A stretch of 39,672 nt of DNA. Source: JADGGM01 sp025449955 (lineage in GTDB: Bacteria > Gemmatimonadota > Gemmatimonadetes > Gemmatimonadales > Gemmatimonadaceae). The translations under genes were made by a program, and so were the position numbers. Shown here one piece after another: positions 19,145 through 27,605 of the stretch; position 1 is the stretch's first letter; each line of letters starts with the position of its first letter. The stretch spans positions 1-39,672 of the forward strand of contig DATBNO010000049.1 in assembly GCA_036554285.1 (NCBI GenBank), read 5' to 3'. The notes beneath the pieces were generated by a model. It was not told the origin of the DNA. It was given only the letters and a program-made list of their open reading frames with translations, and made no database searches.

Positions 19145-19513
19145 TCATCGCAGCCGGCCCAGCGGACCGAGATCGATGTTCAGATCCTCGTCCGTCACGT
19201 GAAACGCCGCCTTCAACTCGGTCATCCGATCGTTCAGCCGCATGAGCGACACGCCCAAGCGCTCGACCTGTTCGTCGGACAGCGAGCCGCCGTCCATTCG
19301 CCGAATCGCCTGATGCTCAAGGACATTCCGCAACAGTTCGACGACTGTCAAGACGAGTCGCGCCAATCCGCTCTCGATGTGGTCGGGATCCGCCTCGATC
19401 CGGTCCGGCAGCGCCCGCGCCACGGCGCGCAACTCGGCCTCGAACGCCTCGATGCTTCCCTCGCTCACCTCGACTCGTGGCGCCGGCACGGCGCCGTTCC
19501 CATCACTGCTCAT
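19145..19513 (-). CDS. gvpK: Gas vesicle protein GvpK
   Basis: A 122-residue protein. ARLVLTVVELLRNVLEHQAI (51-70), RRMDGGSLSDEQVERLG (71-87) and the C-terminal DEDLNIDLGPLG (108-119) are diagnostic of GvpK, a small helical assembly factor found in nearly all gas-vesicle clusters. The ATG at 19513 overlaps the stop of the upstream GvpF/L gene (ATGA), fixing the start and implying translational coupling. Confidence 0.92.
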   Translation of the reverse strand: MSSDGNGAVPAPRVEVSEGSIEAFEAELRAVARALPDRIEADPDHIESGLARLVLTVVELLRNVLEHQAIRRMDGGSLSDEQVERLGVSLMRLNDRMTELKAAFHVTDEDLNIDLGPLGRLR

Positions 19514-20202
19514 GATCCCGCGGCGCAAAACGTGTACGGTGCCCACGGACCCGACACCATCACTTTCATGCGATGGTCCCGCTCCACCGCCGAGCGCACC
19601 ACCTCGCGGTGTCGCGCCACTAGATCGCGTGGCACCAGGTGCGCCGCCTCCAACGAACGCGCCCCCGGTGCCACGGTTGCCCATCGCACCTCCCGAACCA
19701 CCCCCGCTTCCTCCACTGCTCGGGCGACGCCCCTCCGCAAGAATTCGGCCTGGTCTGTAACAGACTGCCGAGTCTGCTGGCGCTCGCGAACCCAGCGCAG
19801 GTAGGCACTTCCGGACTCGCGCGGCGCCTGTCCCGGCGCCGCATCGTGTCCCGCGAGAAGGATACGAACGCTCATCTCCACACATCCGCGCACGCGCGCG
19901 AGCGATTCGACGAGCGACTCGCGGCGTTCGTCGATCCACTGCGCGAGGGCCGCGTCGTCGGCGAGCACTTGGCCGAATCTCGCCGGCACCGGCGTGGCGC
20001 GTGCCATCGCGTCGCGCACTACGTCGTCGTGCACACGGGCGCGGGCGACGCTCGGCGACATCGACGCGTTGGGGGTGTCGCTCACCCAGGCCGACACGCC
20101 GGCCGCGTCGAGCGCGCGAACCGGCGCCGCGTCCACGCCGCGGCGCGATGCGGCCGGCGGGTCACAGCCCGCTGGGATGATGCAGTACAGGTACGTTGGC
20201 AT
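19510..20202 (-). CDS. Gas vesicle protein of the GvpF/GvpL family (third copy)
   Basis: A 230-residue GvpF/L protein, shorter than the other two. The family N-terminus (YLYCIIPAG, residues 4-12) and C-terminal GPWAPYTF mark are present, with VPARFGQV in the middle. GvpF/L proteins bind GvpA-type subunits and chaperone vesicle assembly. The ATG at 20202 lies 41 nt inside the upstream gvpS-like gene, but the conserved N-terminus begins there, so the overlap is probably real. It lies between gvpS and gvpK, where the Bacillus megaterium F-G-L-S-K-J order has no gene. Confidence 0.88.
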   Translation of the reverse strand: MPTYLYCIIPAGCDPPAASRRGVDAAPVRALDAAGVSAWVSDTPNASMSPSVARARVHDDVVRDAMARATPVPARFGQVLADDAALAQWIDERRESLVESLARVRGCVEMSVRILLAGHDAAPGQAPRESGSAYLRWVRERQQTRQSVTDQAEFLRRGVARAVEEAGVVREVRWATVAPGARSLEAAHLVPRDLVARHREVVRSAVERDHRMKVMVSGPWAPYTFCAAGS

Positions 20203-20413
20203 GTGGCGGCGTACGCGTGCGGGCGGCCGCGTGATCGAGCTCGGACTGGATGGCGGTGATGTAGATGCCTAACCCAACGCGGATGAGATCGATGTCGGCC
20301 ACCGCGATGGTCACGTCGCCGCTGATCACGATGCCCTTGTCGAGCACGTGATTGAGCAGGTCGCCGAGCACGAGGCGGTCATCGCCCAGGAGCTCGAGAT
20401 CGTCGTCGCTCAC
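20162..20413 (-). CDS. gvpS: Small GvpA-superfamily protein, GvpS-like
   Basis: An 83-residue protein. LGDLLNHVLDKGIVISGDVTIAV and the following IDLIRVGLGIYITAIQ segment carry the shared GvpA/J/M/S fold, with SGD instead of the DAWVRVS of the shell protein, as in GvpS/GvpM. I chose the GTG at 20413, which overlaps the gvpL stop (GTGA); an ATG at 20446 inside gvpL would add 11 residues. It is placed between gvpL and gvpK as in F-G-L-S-K clusters, which supports gvpS. The distinction from gvpM rests on that order. Confidence 0.8.
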   Translation of the reverse strand: MSDDDLELLGDDRLVLGDLLNHVLDKGIVISGDVTIAVADIDLIRVGLGIYITAIQSELDHAAARTRTPPHANVPVLHHPSGL

Positions 20414-21216
20414 GCGTCGTCGCGCACGAAGTGGTACGGCGGCCACGGGCCGCTGAGCTCGACGCGGAATCCGCGCGGCTCGATCGCGCCGGCGAGATCG
20501 GCGGCGGCGGTGCGGAAGGCGTCGGTGCGATCGCGGCGCACCAGGAACGCTGCGTCGAGCACGGCGACGCCGGCGGGGCGCGCGCCGGTCGGCGTCGCGG
20601 GCAGCGCGTCGCGCACCGCCCGTTCGCCTAACGGAGACAGCGCGTCGAACGCCTCGCGCGCCGTCTCGCCGCTCACGCGGCGGAGCTCGGCGCCCTTGAG
20701 CTCGTCGGCCTTGCGCTCGAGCAGGTAGCGCTGGCCCGGCGCCGCGTCGCGCGCCCGTTGGGCGAGATCGGCGAGCGTCGGACTCGTGAGGCCGAGAGCC
20801 GCCGTGGCGCGATCATCGAGGCGGAAGAGGCGCACCGTCCACTCCTGCGAGGGCGACACGCGGTCGAGCAGCGCGTCGAGCGACCGCTCTCGCTCGCGCA
20901 GCATCGCGCGCAGCGAGTCCGGCGAGGCGAAGAGCGTGAACATCGGGAACGGCACCACGCCGCCGGCGTCGCTCGCCCAACTGAGCACGGCGTCGTGCGC
21001 CACGGCGCGCGGACCCACCCAATCGACGTCGGCGATGCGCGTCTCCATCGTGTCCGACGCGTACACCGTCGCGTCGAGCGCCGACACGAGCACGGCCACT
21101 GGCTGGCCGGCGTGCGGCTCGAGCATCACCGCCGAGTCATCCAGGCCGCGCGGGGCGTGCGCGATCGGCGCGGTGGGTCGTACGACCCCGTACGCGTAGA
21201 GAACGGGGGCGTTCAG
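20410..21216 (-). CDS. gvpL: Gas vesicle protein GvpL (GvpF/L family)
   Basis: About 268 residues. The family N-terminus PVLYAYGVV appears at once, VVPFPMFTLF in the middle, and GPWPPYHFV at the C-terminus. No ATG, GTG or TTG lies near the conserved start. The only standard choice is a TTG at 21285, which would add 23 Arg-rich residues read out of frame from gvpG. A CTG at 21216 overlaps the gvpG stop (CTGA) with GAGGA six bases upstream, so I favour a rare CTG start. It follows gvpG and precedes gvpS, the position of gvpL in known clusters. Confidence 0.88.
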   Translation of the reverse strand: MNAPVLYAYGVVRPTAPIAHAPRGLDDSAVMLEPHAGQPVAVLVSALDATVYASDTMETRIADVDWVGPRAVAHDAVLSWASDAGGVVPFPMFTLFASPDSLRAMLRERERSLDALLDRVSPSQEWTVRLFRLDDRATAALGLTSPTLADLAQRARDAAPGQRYLLERKADELKGAELRRVSGETAREAFDALSPLGERAVRDALPATPTGARPAGVAVLDAAFLVRRDRTDAFRTAAADLAGAIEPRGFRVELSGPWPPYHFVRDDA

Positions 21217-21515
21217 CGCTCGTCCTCGTCGCGCTGCACGCGAACGGGACCACCCGAGACACCCATGCCGAATTGTTCGCGCCAATAGCGGACGTCGCGC
21301 AGCCGCTGCATCAACTCCTTCTCGCGCTCGAGGTACATCGCGTCGTCGATCTCGCCGCTCTCGAGCGCGAGCTGCAACTCCATCATGTCCTGCTTGATGG
21401 GCGTGTCGTCGGTCAGCTCATCGCGCGCCGTGCGCTCCACCATCTCCAGCGACCACTTGATGCCGGCCACCGGTCCGGACACCGGGAACGTGAGGAGCTT
21501 CGACAGAAGGCCCAT
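21213..21515 (-). CDS. gvpG: Gas vesicle protein GvpG
   Basis: A 100-residue protein. The N-terminus MGLLSKLLTFPVSGPVAGIKW and the helix with LQLALESGEIDDAMYLEREKEL (about 48-69) are typical of GvpG, a small helical accessory protein that accompanies GvpF. It starts 6 nt after gvpF and its stop overlaps the proposed CTG start of gvpL. Confidence 0.92.
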   Translation of the reverse strand: MGLLSKLLTFPVSGPVAGIKWSLEMVERTARDELTDDTPIKQDMMELQLALESGEIDDAMYLEREKELMQRLRDVRYWREQFGMGVSGGPVRVQRDEDER

Positions 21516-21521
21516 TGTCCG

Positions 21522-22328
21522 TCAGTCCGCGCGCTCGAGCTTGAGCTTGATGTTCACGAAGTTGTACGGCGGCCAGGGGCCGGTGTACTTGAACGTGAGC
21601 AGGCCTTCGTGGCGATGGCTCAATTCGCGCACCTTCTCATCGAACCGCTCGCTCGCCGAGCGCTCGACGAGGAACGCGGCGTTCATGATCATCCGGTCGC
21701 CGATCGGTTTGCTGCTGCGGCTGGCCACGGCGACGGGGCGCAGCGATTCGTGCACGTCGGACACGAAGGCATTCCCAGCTTCCTCGAGCGCCGATTCCAC
21801 GAGCCGGCCTAACTGAACGCGCGCGAAATACGTGGAGCTCTGCGCGTTGTTCTCGATCTCTTCTTTTAGGCGGCCGATCTCCTCGTTGGTCCGCTCGAGC
21901 GTCGCCACCACCTGCTCGCGATCCCACAACACCTTGAGACCGAACTCGATCTTGTCCCGCATCTTGTCGAGCACGTCGCTGAACGCCTGGTACGTCGAGC
22001 GCAGCAGTTCCGTGACGTCGTCCTCCGAGCGGAACACGGTGCCGAACGACATGGGGATCACGGTGTGTTCGCGCATGACGGTTTCGTTGACGAACTCGTG
22101 CGCCAACACGTTCTCGCGCGTCGGATCGTAAATCACGATGGGCGTGTCGCTCACCACCGCGGCCAGATCCATGTGGTGCACCGTGTACACGCGTTTCCCT
22201 TCCCCACCCATCCCGATTGCGCCGAACTCGCATGGCGAGTCCGTGCGCACGATGCAGTAGACGTACTTGCCTCCGTCCGGCGGACCCGCAGTCGTGCGCG
22301 GGGCAAGTGTCACTTCGTCCATCTCCAT
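21522..22328 (-). CDS. gvpF: Gas vesicle protein GvpF, first gene of the operon
   Basis: A 268-residue GvpF/L protein. KYVYCIVRT (about 21-29), VIPMSFGTVFRSEDD (about 90-104), a central coiled helix (TLERTNEEIGRLKEEI) and C-terminal GPWPPYNFV show the full two-domain GvpF layout. It binds GvpA monomers and prevents aggregation before rib assembly in studied systems. Placement directly before gvpG supports the gvpF name. It opens the operon, divergent from the creatininase gene, and GGAGGCGTATGGAG just before the ATG supplies a ribosome site. Confidence 0.92.
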   Translation of the reverse strand: MEMDEVTLAPRTTAGPPDGGKYVYCIVRTDSPCEFGAIGMGGEGKRVYTVHHMDLAAVVSDTPIVIYDPTRENVLAHEFVNETVMREHTVIPMSFGTVFRSEDDVTELLRSTYQAFSDVLDKMRDKIEFGLKVLWDREQVVATLERTNEEIGRLKEEIENNAQSSTYFARVQLGRLVESALEEAGNAFVSDVHESLRPVAVASRSSKPIGDRMIMNAAFLVERSASERFDEKVRELSHRHEGLLTFKYTGPWPPYNFVNIKLKLERAD

Positions 22329-22501
22329 ACGCCTCCACTATGCGTCGTCGCAGTCCCTTGGCAGCCCGCACGTGAGCCGCGAGGGTTGCCCCAAGCGTGC
22401 GCAAGTGAAGGCCCGGAGTCAAGATGCGTACCGACCTGTAGCGGGGCTTGCGACGCCGCCGCATCCTTGTCAGACCATCCCTCCGACCCACTGGTCCACT
22501 G
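22329..22501. promoter_or_regulatory. Divergent intergenic region between gvpF and the creatininase gene
   Basis: These 173 nt must hold the gas-vesicle operon promoter (minus) and the creatininase promoter (plus). A minus-strand TTGACT (22417-22422) resembles a -35 box, but no matching -10 lies 16-18 nt downstream. I see no clear sigma-54 site either. No small gene was recognised. Confidence 0.35.
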
Positions 22502-23263
22502 ATGAGCCGCCCGTACATCCTCGGCGAAACCTCGCTGACCACCGTGCGAGACGCCGCATACGACGTCGCCATTCTTCCGTGGGGTGCGACCGAGGCCCAC
22601 AATCTCCATTTGCCGTACGCGACCGACGTGATCGAGTCGGAGCGTGTGGCTGCGGAATCGGCGCGTTTCGCCTGGGACCACGGGGCACGCGTTGTCGTGC
22701 TGCCCGCCATCCCGTTCGGCGTCAACACCGGACAGCTGGACGTGCCCTTCTGCATCAACATGAACCCGAGCACGCAGGCCGCGCTGCTGGGCGATGTGGT
22801 TCGGAGCCTCGCGCCGCACGGCATCCGCAAGCTCGTGATCCTGAACGGCCACGGCGGCAACGACTTCCGGCAGATGATCCGCGAGCTGCAACCGTCGACT
22901 CCGATTTTGCTCTGCGCCGTGAACTGGTACGCGAGCGTCGACCCCAAGGCGTACTTCGACGAACCCGGCGATCACGCCGGCGAGCTCGAGACGAGCACGA
23001 TGATGGCGATCGCGCCCGACCTCGTCGCGCCCCTGTCGAGCGCGGGGCCAGGACGCGCGCGCCGGTTTCGCGTGCGTGCACTGCGCGAGGGGTGGGCGTG
23101 GGCGCCCCGCCGGTGGACGGCGGTGACCGACGACACCGGTGTCGGCAACCCCGCCAAGTCCACCGCCGACAAAGGGCGCCGCTTCTTCGATGACGCATGC
23201 CGCCAGATCGGCGAATTCCTGATCGAGCTGGCGCAGGCCGACCCGGGAGCCATGTACGAATAG
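22502..23263 (+). CDS. Creatininase-family amidohydrolase
   Basis: A 253-residue metal-dependent amidase of the creatininase/ArfB family. Metal ligands are visible in GATEAHNLHLPYATD (residues 30-44: Glu, His, Asp) and in LNGHGGND (about 116-123). The later AGELETS motif holds another acidic ligand. Family members open cyclic amides or formamides in creatinine, deazaflavin or cofactor pathways; the substrate here is unknown. The ATG at 22502 is chosen because the conserved domain follows within about 10 residues. It is divergent from the gas-vesicle operon and has no evident link to it. Confidence 0.85.
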   Translation: MSRPYILGETSLTTVRDAAYDVAILPWGATEAHNLHLPYATDVIESERVAAESARFAWDHGARVVVLPAIPFGVNTGQLDVPFCINMNPSTQAALLGDVVRSLAPHGIRKLVILNGHGGNDFRQMIRELQPSTPILLCAVNWYASVDPKAYFDEPGDHAGELETSTMMAIAPDLVAPLSSAGPGRARRFRVRALREGWAWAPRRWTAVTDDTGVGNPAKSTADKGRRFFDDACRQIGEFLIELAQADPGAMYE

Positions 23264-23318
23264 CACACCCCGGACAGTGTTCGGTTCGCGTCAGACCCCT
23301 TGTCCACTTAGGTATCTC

Positions 23319-23341
23319 CCGTCATCCTGTAACCATGACGG
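23319..23341. promoter_or_regulatory. Inverted repeat upstream of padR (operator candidate)
   Basis: Seven-base perfect arms, CCGTCAT and ATGACGG, flank a 9-nt spacer 42 nt before the padR start. PadR proteins often bind inverted repeats in their own promoters, so an autoregulatory site is plausible. No direct evidence of binding exists. Confidence 0.35.
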
Positions 23342-23383
23342 CGGAGGCCACGTAGTACCAATGAACTGAGCATCGGGGGGTCG

Positions 23384-23716
23384 ATGGCGGGCAGCGATCT
23401 GTACACGGGCACCCTGGACGTACTGATTCTCAAGGCGCTCACCTGGGGGCCGAATCATGGCTACGGCGTGGGCAAGTGGATTCGCGATACCACGCGCGAC
23501 GCGCTCCAGGTGCAAGAGGGCGCGTTGTATCCGGCGCTCCACCGCCTCGAGCGGAAGGCGTTCCTCGCGGAGGAATGGGGCATCTCCGAGACGGGCCGCG
23601 AAGCCAAGTACTACACGCTGACGAGCGCGGGCCGGAAGCACCTGCAGGCCGAGGTCCTCCGGTGGACGCGATACACGCTCGCGGTCTCGGCGGCGCTCAG
23701 CGCGTCGCCCGCCTAA
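23384..23716 (+). CDS. PadR-family transcriptional regulator
   Basis: A 110-residue winged-helix regulator. GTLDVLILKALTWGPNHGYG is the standard PadR start, followed by the recognition region EGALYPALHRLERK and the wing ISETGREAKYYTLT. A short dimerisation helix ends the protein. PadR genes of this subtype usually sit directly before an ABC permease they control, as here: the stop is 15 nt before the next start. The stop codon TAA is part of a GCCTAAC word. Confidence 0.93.
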   Translation: MAGSDLYTGTLDVLILKALTWGPNHGYGVGKWIRDTTRDALQVQEGALYPALHRLERKAFLAEEWGISETGREAKYYTLTSAGRKHLQAEVLRWTRYTLAVSAALSASPA

Positions 23717-23731
23717 CCGACAACGCCCGTC

Positions 23732-26395
23732 ATGAAACGCGCCTTCCACTTGTCGGCCGGCCGGGGCGGCACGTCGCGCGACGTCGACCACGAGCTGGCC
23801 TTTCATCTCGAGATGCGCACCCGCGAGCTGGTTGCGTTAGGCCGGACCGAGGCCGACGCGCGGCGCGAAGCACTGGCCGCGTTCGGCGACGTGGCGGCCG
23901 TCCGCGACGCCTGCCTCACCGTGCAGGGCAAACGCACCCGCGAGCGCGCGAGGACCGAATTCATGCACACGCTCTGGCAGGACCTTCGCGTCGCGACCCG
24001 CACCCTGCGCCGCGCCCCCGCGTTCACGCTCGCGTCGCTCGTCACGCTTGCGTTAGGCATCGGCGCCACCACGGCCATCTTCAGCGTGATCGATGGCGTC
24101 CTCGTGCGGCCGCTGCCCTACGCCAACGGCGACCGCCTCGTCCACATCGACCAACCGGCCAATGCCGGCGCCGTCCCCGACATCGGATTCTCGGCGATGG
24201 AGGCGGCCGACTACGAGTCCGGGACGCACGCCTTCGACGCGATGGCCGAATACCACTCCATGGCGTTCACGCTTCTGGGGCGCGACGAGCCGCGGCGCGT
24301 CCAGACCGGCGTCGTCTCGGCCGGGTTCTTCAATGTGTTAGGCGTAAAGCCCCTCCTCGGCCGGACCTTCCAGGCCGGCGAAGACCAGCCGGGCGCCGCG
24401 CCGGTGATCGTCCTCAGCTACGAGTTCTGGCAGCGCGCGTTGGGCGGCGATCCCCACATCGTCGGCCGCACGTTCACCATGAACGACCGCGTGCACACCG
24501 TGATCGGCGTGCTCCCCTTCCTGCCGCAGGATCCCGACCACAACGACATCTACATGCCCATCTCGTCGTGCCCGTTCCGCATGTCCAAGGACATGCTCGA
24601 CTCGCGCACGGCGCGGATGGTCACGCTCCTGGGACGACTCGAGCCCGGTGTCTCGCTGGCCCGGGCAAGCGCGGACGTCGCCGGGGTGTCGGCGCGACTC
24701 CATCACGCGTACCCCGACGCCTACAAGGCGGCCGACCGCATCGGCATCGGGGCCGTGATGTATCGCGACGAGATCACGCGCGGGGCGCGCCCCACGCTGA
24801 TCGTACTGCTCGCGACGGCGGGATTCGTCTTGCTCATCGCCTGCGCCAACGTCGCCAACTTGACGCTGGCGCGGGAGCTGCGCCGCGAACGCGAGATGGC
24901 GCTGCGCGCCGTGTTGGGCGCCGGCCGTGGCCGCATCGCGCGCCAACTCGTCACCGAGAGCACGCTGCTCGCGGTGGCGGGCGGTGTGTTAGGCTTGGGC
25001 GTCGCCTACGCGATGCTCGGCGTCCTCGTGTCCTTCACCGCGATGTTCACGCCCCGCGCCGCGGAGATCGCGATGGATGGGCGCGCGCTCGCATTCGCAT
25101 TCGCGGTGTCCGCGCTCACCGGCGTCGTGCTCGGGCTCATCCCCGCGCTCACGTCGCGCCGTGATCTCGCCTCCGGCCTCAAAGAAGATGGCACGGCGTC
25201 CACGTTGGGCGGCGCACGCGTGCGCGTGCGGGGCGCGTTGATCTCGGCCCAGGTGGCGATCGCCTTCATGCTGCTGGTCGGCGCCGGGCTGTTGCTGCGC
25301 AGCTTCTTGAATCTGCAGCGCGTCGACCCGGGGTTCGATCCGGCCAACGTCCTAACAGCGCGCGTCGATCTCAATTGGTCGAAGTACGCCAATGGGCCGG
25401 CGGTGCGCCACATGGAGGAGACGTTGGTCGACCGGTTGAGCGCGCGCGCGGGCGTGGTCGGCGTCGCCGTCTCGAACGCATCACCCATGAACGATGGCCA
25501 GCCTAACAACGCGTCCTTCCGCATCGATGGACGCGCGCTCGGCCAAGGGCAAACGGCGCCGACCATGGATGTGCGCATCGCGTCGCCGGATTACTTCCGC
25601 GTGCTCGGCATCGCGCTCGTGCGCGGACGCACGTTCACGGCGACGGACCGCGATACGGCGAACGAGCCCGTCGTCATCAACCAGACCGCCGCGCGACGCT
25701 ACTGGGGCGGCGCGAATCCGATCGGCGCGCGGCTCTCATTCAACGACGGCAAGAGTTGGTCGCCGGTGGTCGGCATCGTCGGCGACGTGACGCAGTACGG
25801 CCCCGCGCAGCAGGAGACGCCGGCGCTCTACGCGCCGTTCGCCATCAGCACGTTCAGCGACATGCGCGTGCTGGTGCGCACGCGCGGCGATCCGGCGTTC
25901 GTCTCGAGCGAGCTGCGCGCCATCGTGCACGATCTCGATCCGGCGCAGCCCGTGACCGAGGTGCAAACGCTGGAGCATCTGCGCGGCAACTCGGTGGCCA
26001 CGCCGCGCATCACGCTCGCGCTCATTGGCGCGTTCGCGCTCGTCGCGCTCATCATCACGGCGGCTGGTCTCGCGGGCGTCATCGCGTTCACGGTGAGCCG
26101 GCGCACACGCGAGATCGGGATCCGCGTGGCACTCGGCGCCCAGCCGGCGGGGGTGCGCGCGATGGTGCTCGGACAAGGGATGCGTCTCGTCGCGGCCGGT
26201 CTCGTCATCGGCGCGGTGGCGGCACTCGGGCTCACGCGATTGCTCTCCGGATTCTTGTTCCACGTGCGTGCGACGGACCCGCTGACCTTTCTCGCCATGG
26301 CAGCCCTCTTCTGCGTGATCGCGGCGTTGGCGTGCCTCGTGCCGGCGCGGCGTGCGACGCGCGTCGACCCGATGATCGCGCTGCGCGACGCGTAG
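23732..26395 (+). CDS. Duplicated MacB/FtsX-type ABC permease (ADOP family)
   Basis: An 887-residue permease. The N-terminal cytosolic segment DVDHELAFHLEMRTREL with a REALAAFGD repeat (about 17-55) is typical of the acidobacterial duplicated orphan permease family. Two FtsX/MacB units follow: helix 1 near 95-120 (VTLALGIGATTAIFSVIDG), a periplasmic MacB_PCD domain, and three helices around 350-470. A second copy starts near 500, with final helices at about 765-875. No ATPase gene is adjacent, which is usual for this family. The substrate is unknown. PadR upstream probably regulates it. Confidence 0.92.
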   Translation: MKRAFHLSAGRGGTSRDVDHELAFHLEMRTRELVALGRTEADARREALAAFGDVAAVRDACLTVQGKRTRERARTEFMHTLWQDLRVATRTLRRAPAFTLASLVTLALGIGATTAIFSVIDGVLVRPLPYANGDRLVHIDQPANAGAVPDIGFSAMEAADYESGTHAFDAMAEYHSMAFTLLGRDEPRRVQTGVVSAGFFNVLGVKPLLGRTFQAGEDQPGAAPVIVLSYEFWQRALGGDPHIVGRTFTMNDRVHTVIGVLPFLPQDPDHNDIYMPISSCPFRMSKDMLDSRTARMVTLLGRLEPGVSLARASADVAGVSARLHHAYPDAYKAADRIGIGAVMYRDEITRGARPTLIVLLATAGFVLLIACANVANLTLARELRREREMALRAVLGAGRGRIARQLVTESTLLAVAGGVLGLGVAYAMLGVLVSFTAMFTPRAAEIAMDGRALAFAFAVSALTGVVLGLIPALTSRRDLASGLKEDGTASTLGGARVRVRGALISAQVAIAFMLLVGAGLLLRSFLNLQRVDPGFDPANVLTARVDLNWSKYANGPAVRHMEETLVDRLSARAGVVGVAVSNASPMNDGQPNNASFRIDGRALGQGQTAPTMDVRIASPDYFRVLGIALVRGRTFTATDRDTANEPVVINQTAARRYWGGANPIGARLSFNDGKSWSPVVGIVGDVTQYGPAQQETPALYAPFAISTFSDMRVLVRTRGDPAFVSSELRAIVHDLDPAQPVTEVQTLEHLRGNSVATPRITLALIGAFALVALIITAAGLAGVIAFTVSRRTREIGIRVALGAQPAGVRAMVLGQGMRLVAAGLVIGAVAALGLTRLLSGFLFHVRATDPLTFLAMAALFCVIAALACLVPARRATRVDPMIALRDA

Positions 26396-26471
26396 CGCGG
26401 GGTACGGGGTTTTTCGGACGTTGCGGCGCCCGCACGTGGGGCGTCGACACCGAAACACCTCCGAGCCCGCC

Positions 26472-27566
26472 ATGCAGATCACGATCCACGATGACACCCG
26501 GCTGGTGCTGCACCAGGGACCCTGGGGCCTCCGGGCCTTCGGCGCGATGTTCGCTGCGTTAGGCAGCGTGGTTCTCTGGTACATCACGCACGGCCACTTG
26601 GGTGAGCACAACGCATGGGTCGCGGCGGTCGTGGGCGGCATGTTCGCGCTCGCCGGTCTCGCCATGGCGGTCCTCGCCGGAGACGTCCTCTGCACGTTCG
26701 ATCGCGGCGCGCACACGGCGACCATCCAGCATCGGCGGCTGATCCAGCCCGGCAGCGAGACGTACAACTGGTCCGACATTTCCGACGCCGCGCTCGAGAA
26801 GTCGATGATGCAGACGAACCAGAATTCGGCGCCGACGCCCGTCTATCGCCCGGTGTTCCTGATGACCAACGGAACGCGGGTCCCGTGGACCACGATCTCG
26901 ACCGGCGACCTCAAACGACAGGGCAACTGCGTGGCGGCCGTCCGCGCCTTCACGGGATGGCATGCGTTGGCCGATGGGCCGCGTGCTGCGGACACGGCCG
27001 CGATCCAGCGGGCCGCGGCGGGCGTGCGCGTCGCGCGCATGCTCATGTTCCCGTTCCTCGCCATTTTCATCGTCGTCGGCGCGTCGATGTACATCTCGCA
27101 GGTGAAACGCTACGTGAGCTGGCAGCCGGTGCGCGCCCGTATCGTGAGCATGGATGTCGCGAGCTCGAGCGGCGACAACGGCACCGTGTATCGCCCGGTG
27201 ATTTCCTATGCGTACCAGCACGGCAGCGAGACGGTGATTGCGACCGGAACCACGATCATCAACATCTCGAGCAGCTACAGTTGGGCAGACAAGATCAGGC
27301 AGCGCTACCGGGTGGGCGACAGCGTGACCGCCTACATCAATCCGGTGAGTCCGAGTGAAGGCTACCTGACGCGCGAGCTCTCGTGGTTCCCTCTGGTGTT
27401 CGTGGTCGGCCCGTTGGTCATGGGCCTCATCGTCGCGTTCGCCGGCAAGAACGGCCAGCAAGGCCTAACGCTGATCGCCGCCGATCACGTCCCGATCCTC
27501 GACGCCGGGGCCACGACCGTCTCGGCGGGAATGAGCGCCCAACCGACGGCCCTCGCTGCCGGCTAA
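26472..27566 (+). CDS. Membrane protein with a DUF3592-like domain
   Basis: A 364-residue protein. Two hydrophobic helices (about 22-43 and 52-73) are followed by a soluble segment (CTFDRGAHTATIQHRRLI, a PH-like strand pattern), a third helix (about 193-212) and a beta-rich domain (WQPVRARIVSMDV ... RYRVGDSVTAYINP) typical of DUF3592. A last helix lies near 306-326. The function is unknown. The ATG at 26472 is preferred over upstream codons that add Arg-rich residues. It follows the ADOP permease after 76 nt on the same strand. Confidence 0.78.
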   Translation: MQITIHDDTRLVLHQGPWGLRAFGAMFAALGSVVLWYITHGHLGEHNAWVAAVVGGMFALAGLAMAVLAGDVLCTFDRGAHTATIQHRRLIQPGSETYNWSDISDAALEKSMMQTNQNSAPTPVYRPVFLMTNGTRVPWTTISTGDLKRQGNCVAAVRAFTGWHALADGPRAADTAAIQRAAAGVRVARMLMFPFLAIFIVVGASMYISQVKRYVSWQPVRARIVSMDVASSSGDNGTVYRPVISYAYQHGSETVIATGTTIINISSSYSWADKIRQRYRVGDSVTAYINPVSPSEGYLTRELSWFPLVFVVGPLVMGLIVAFAGKNGQQGLTLIAADHVPILDAGATTVSAGMSAQPTALAAG

Positions 27567-27605
27567 CCCGAAAGGCTGGCCCCCGCCCCGGTCCCTCCTC
27601 CCCAA

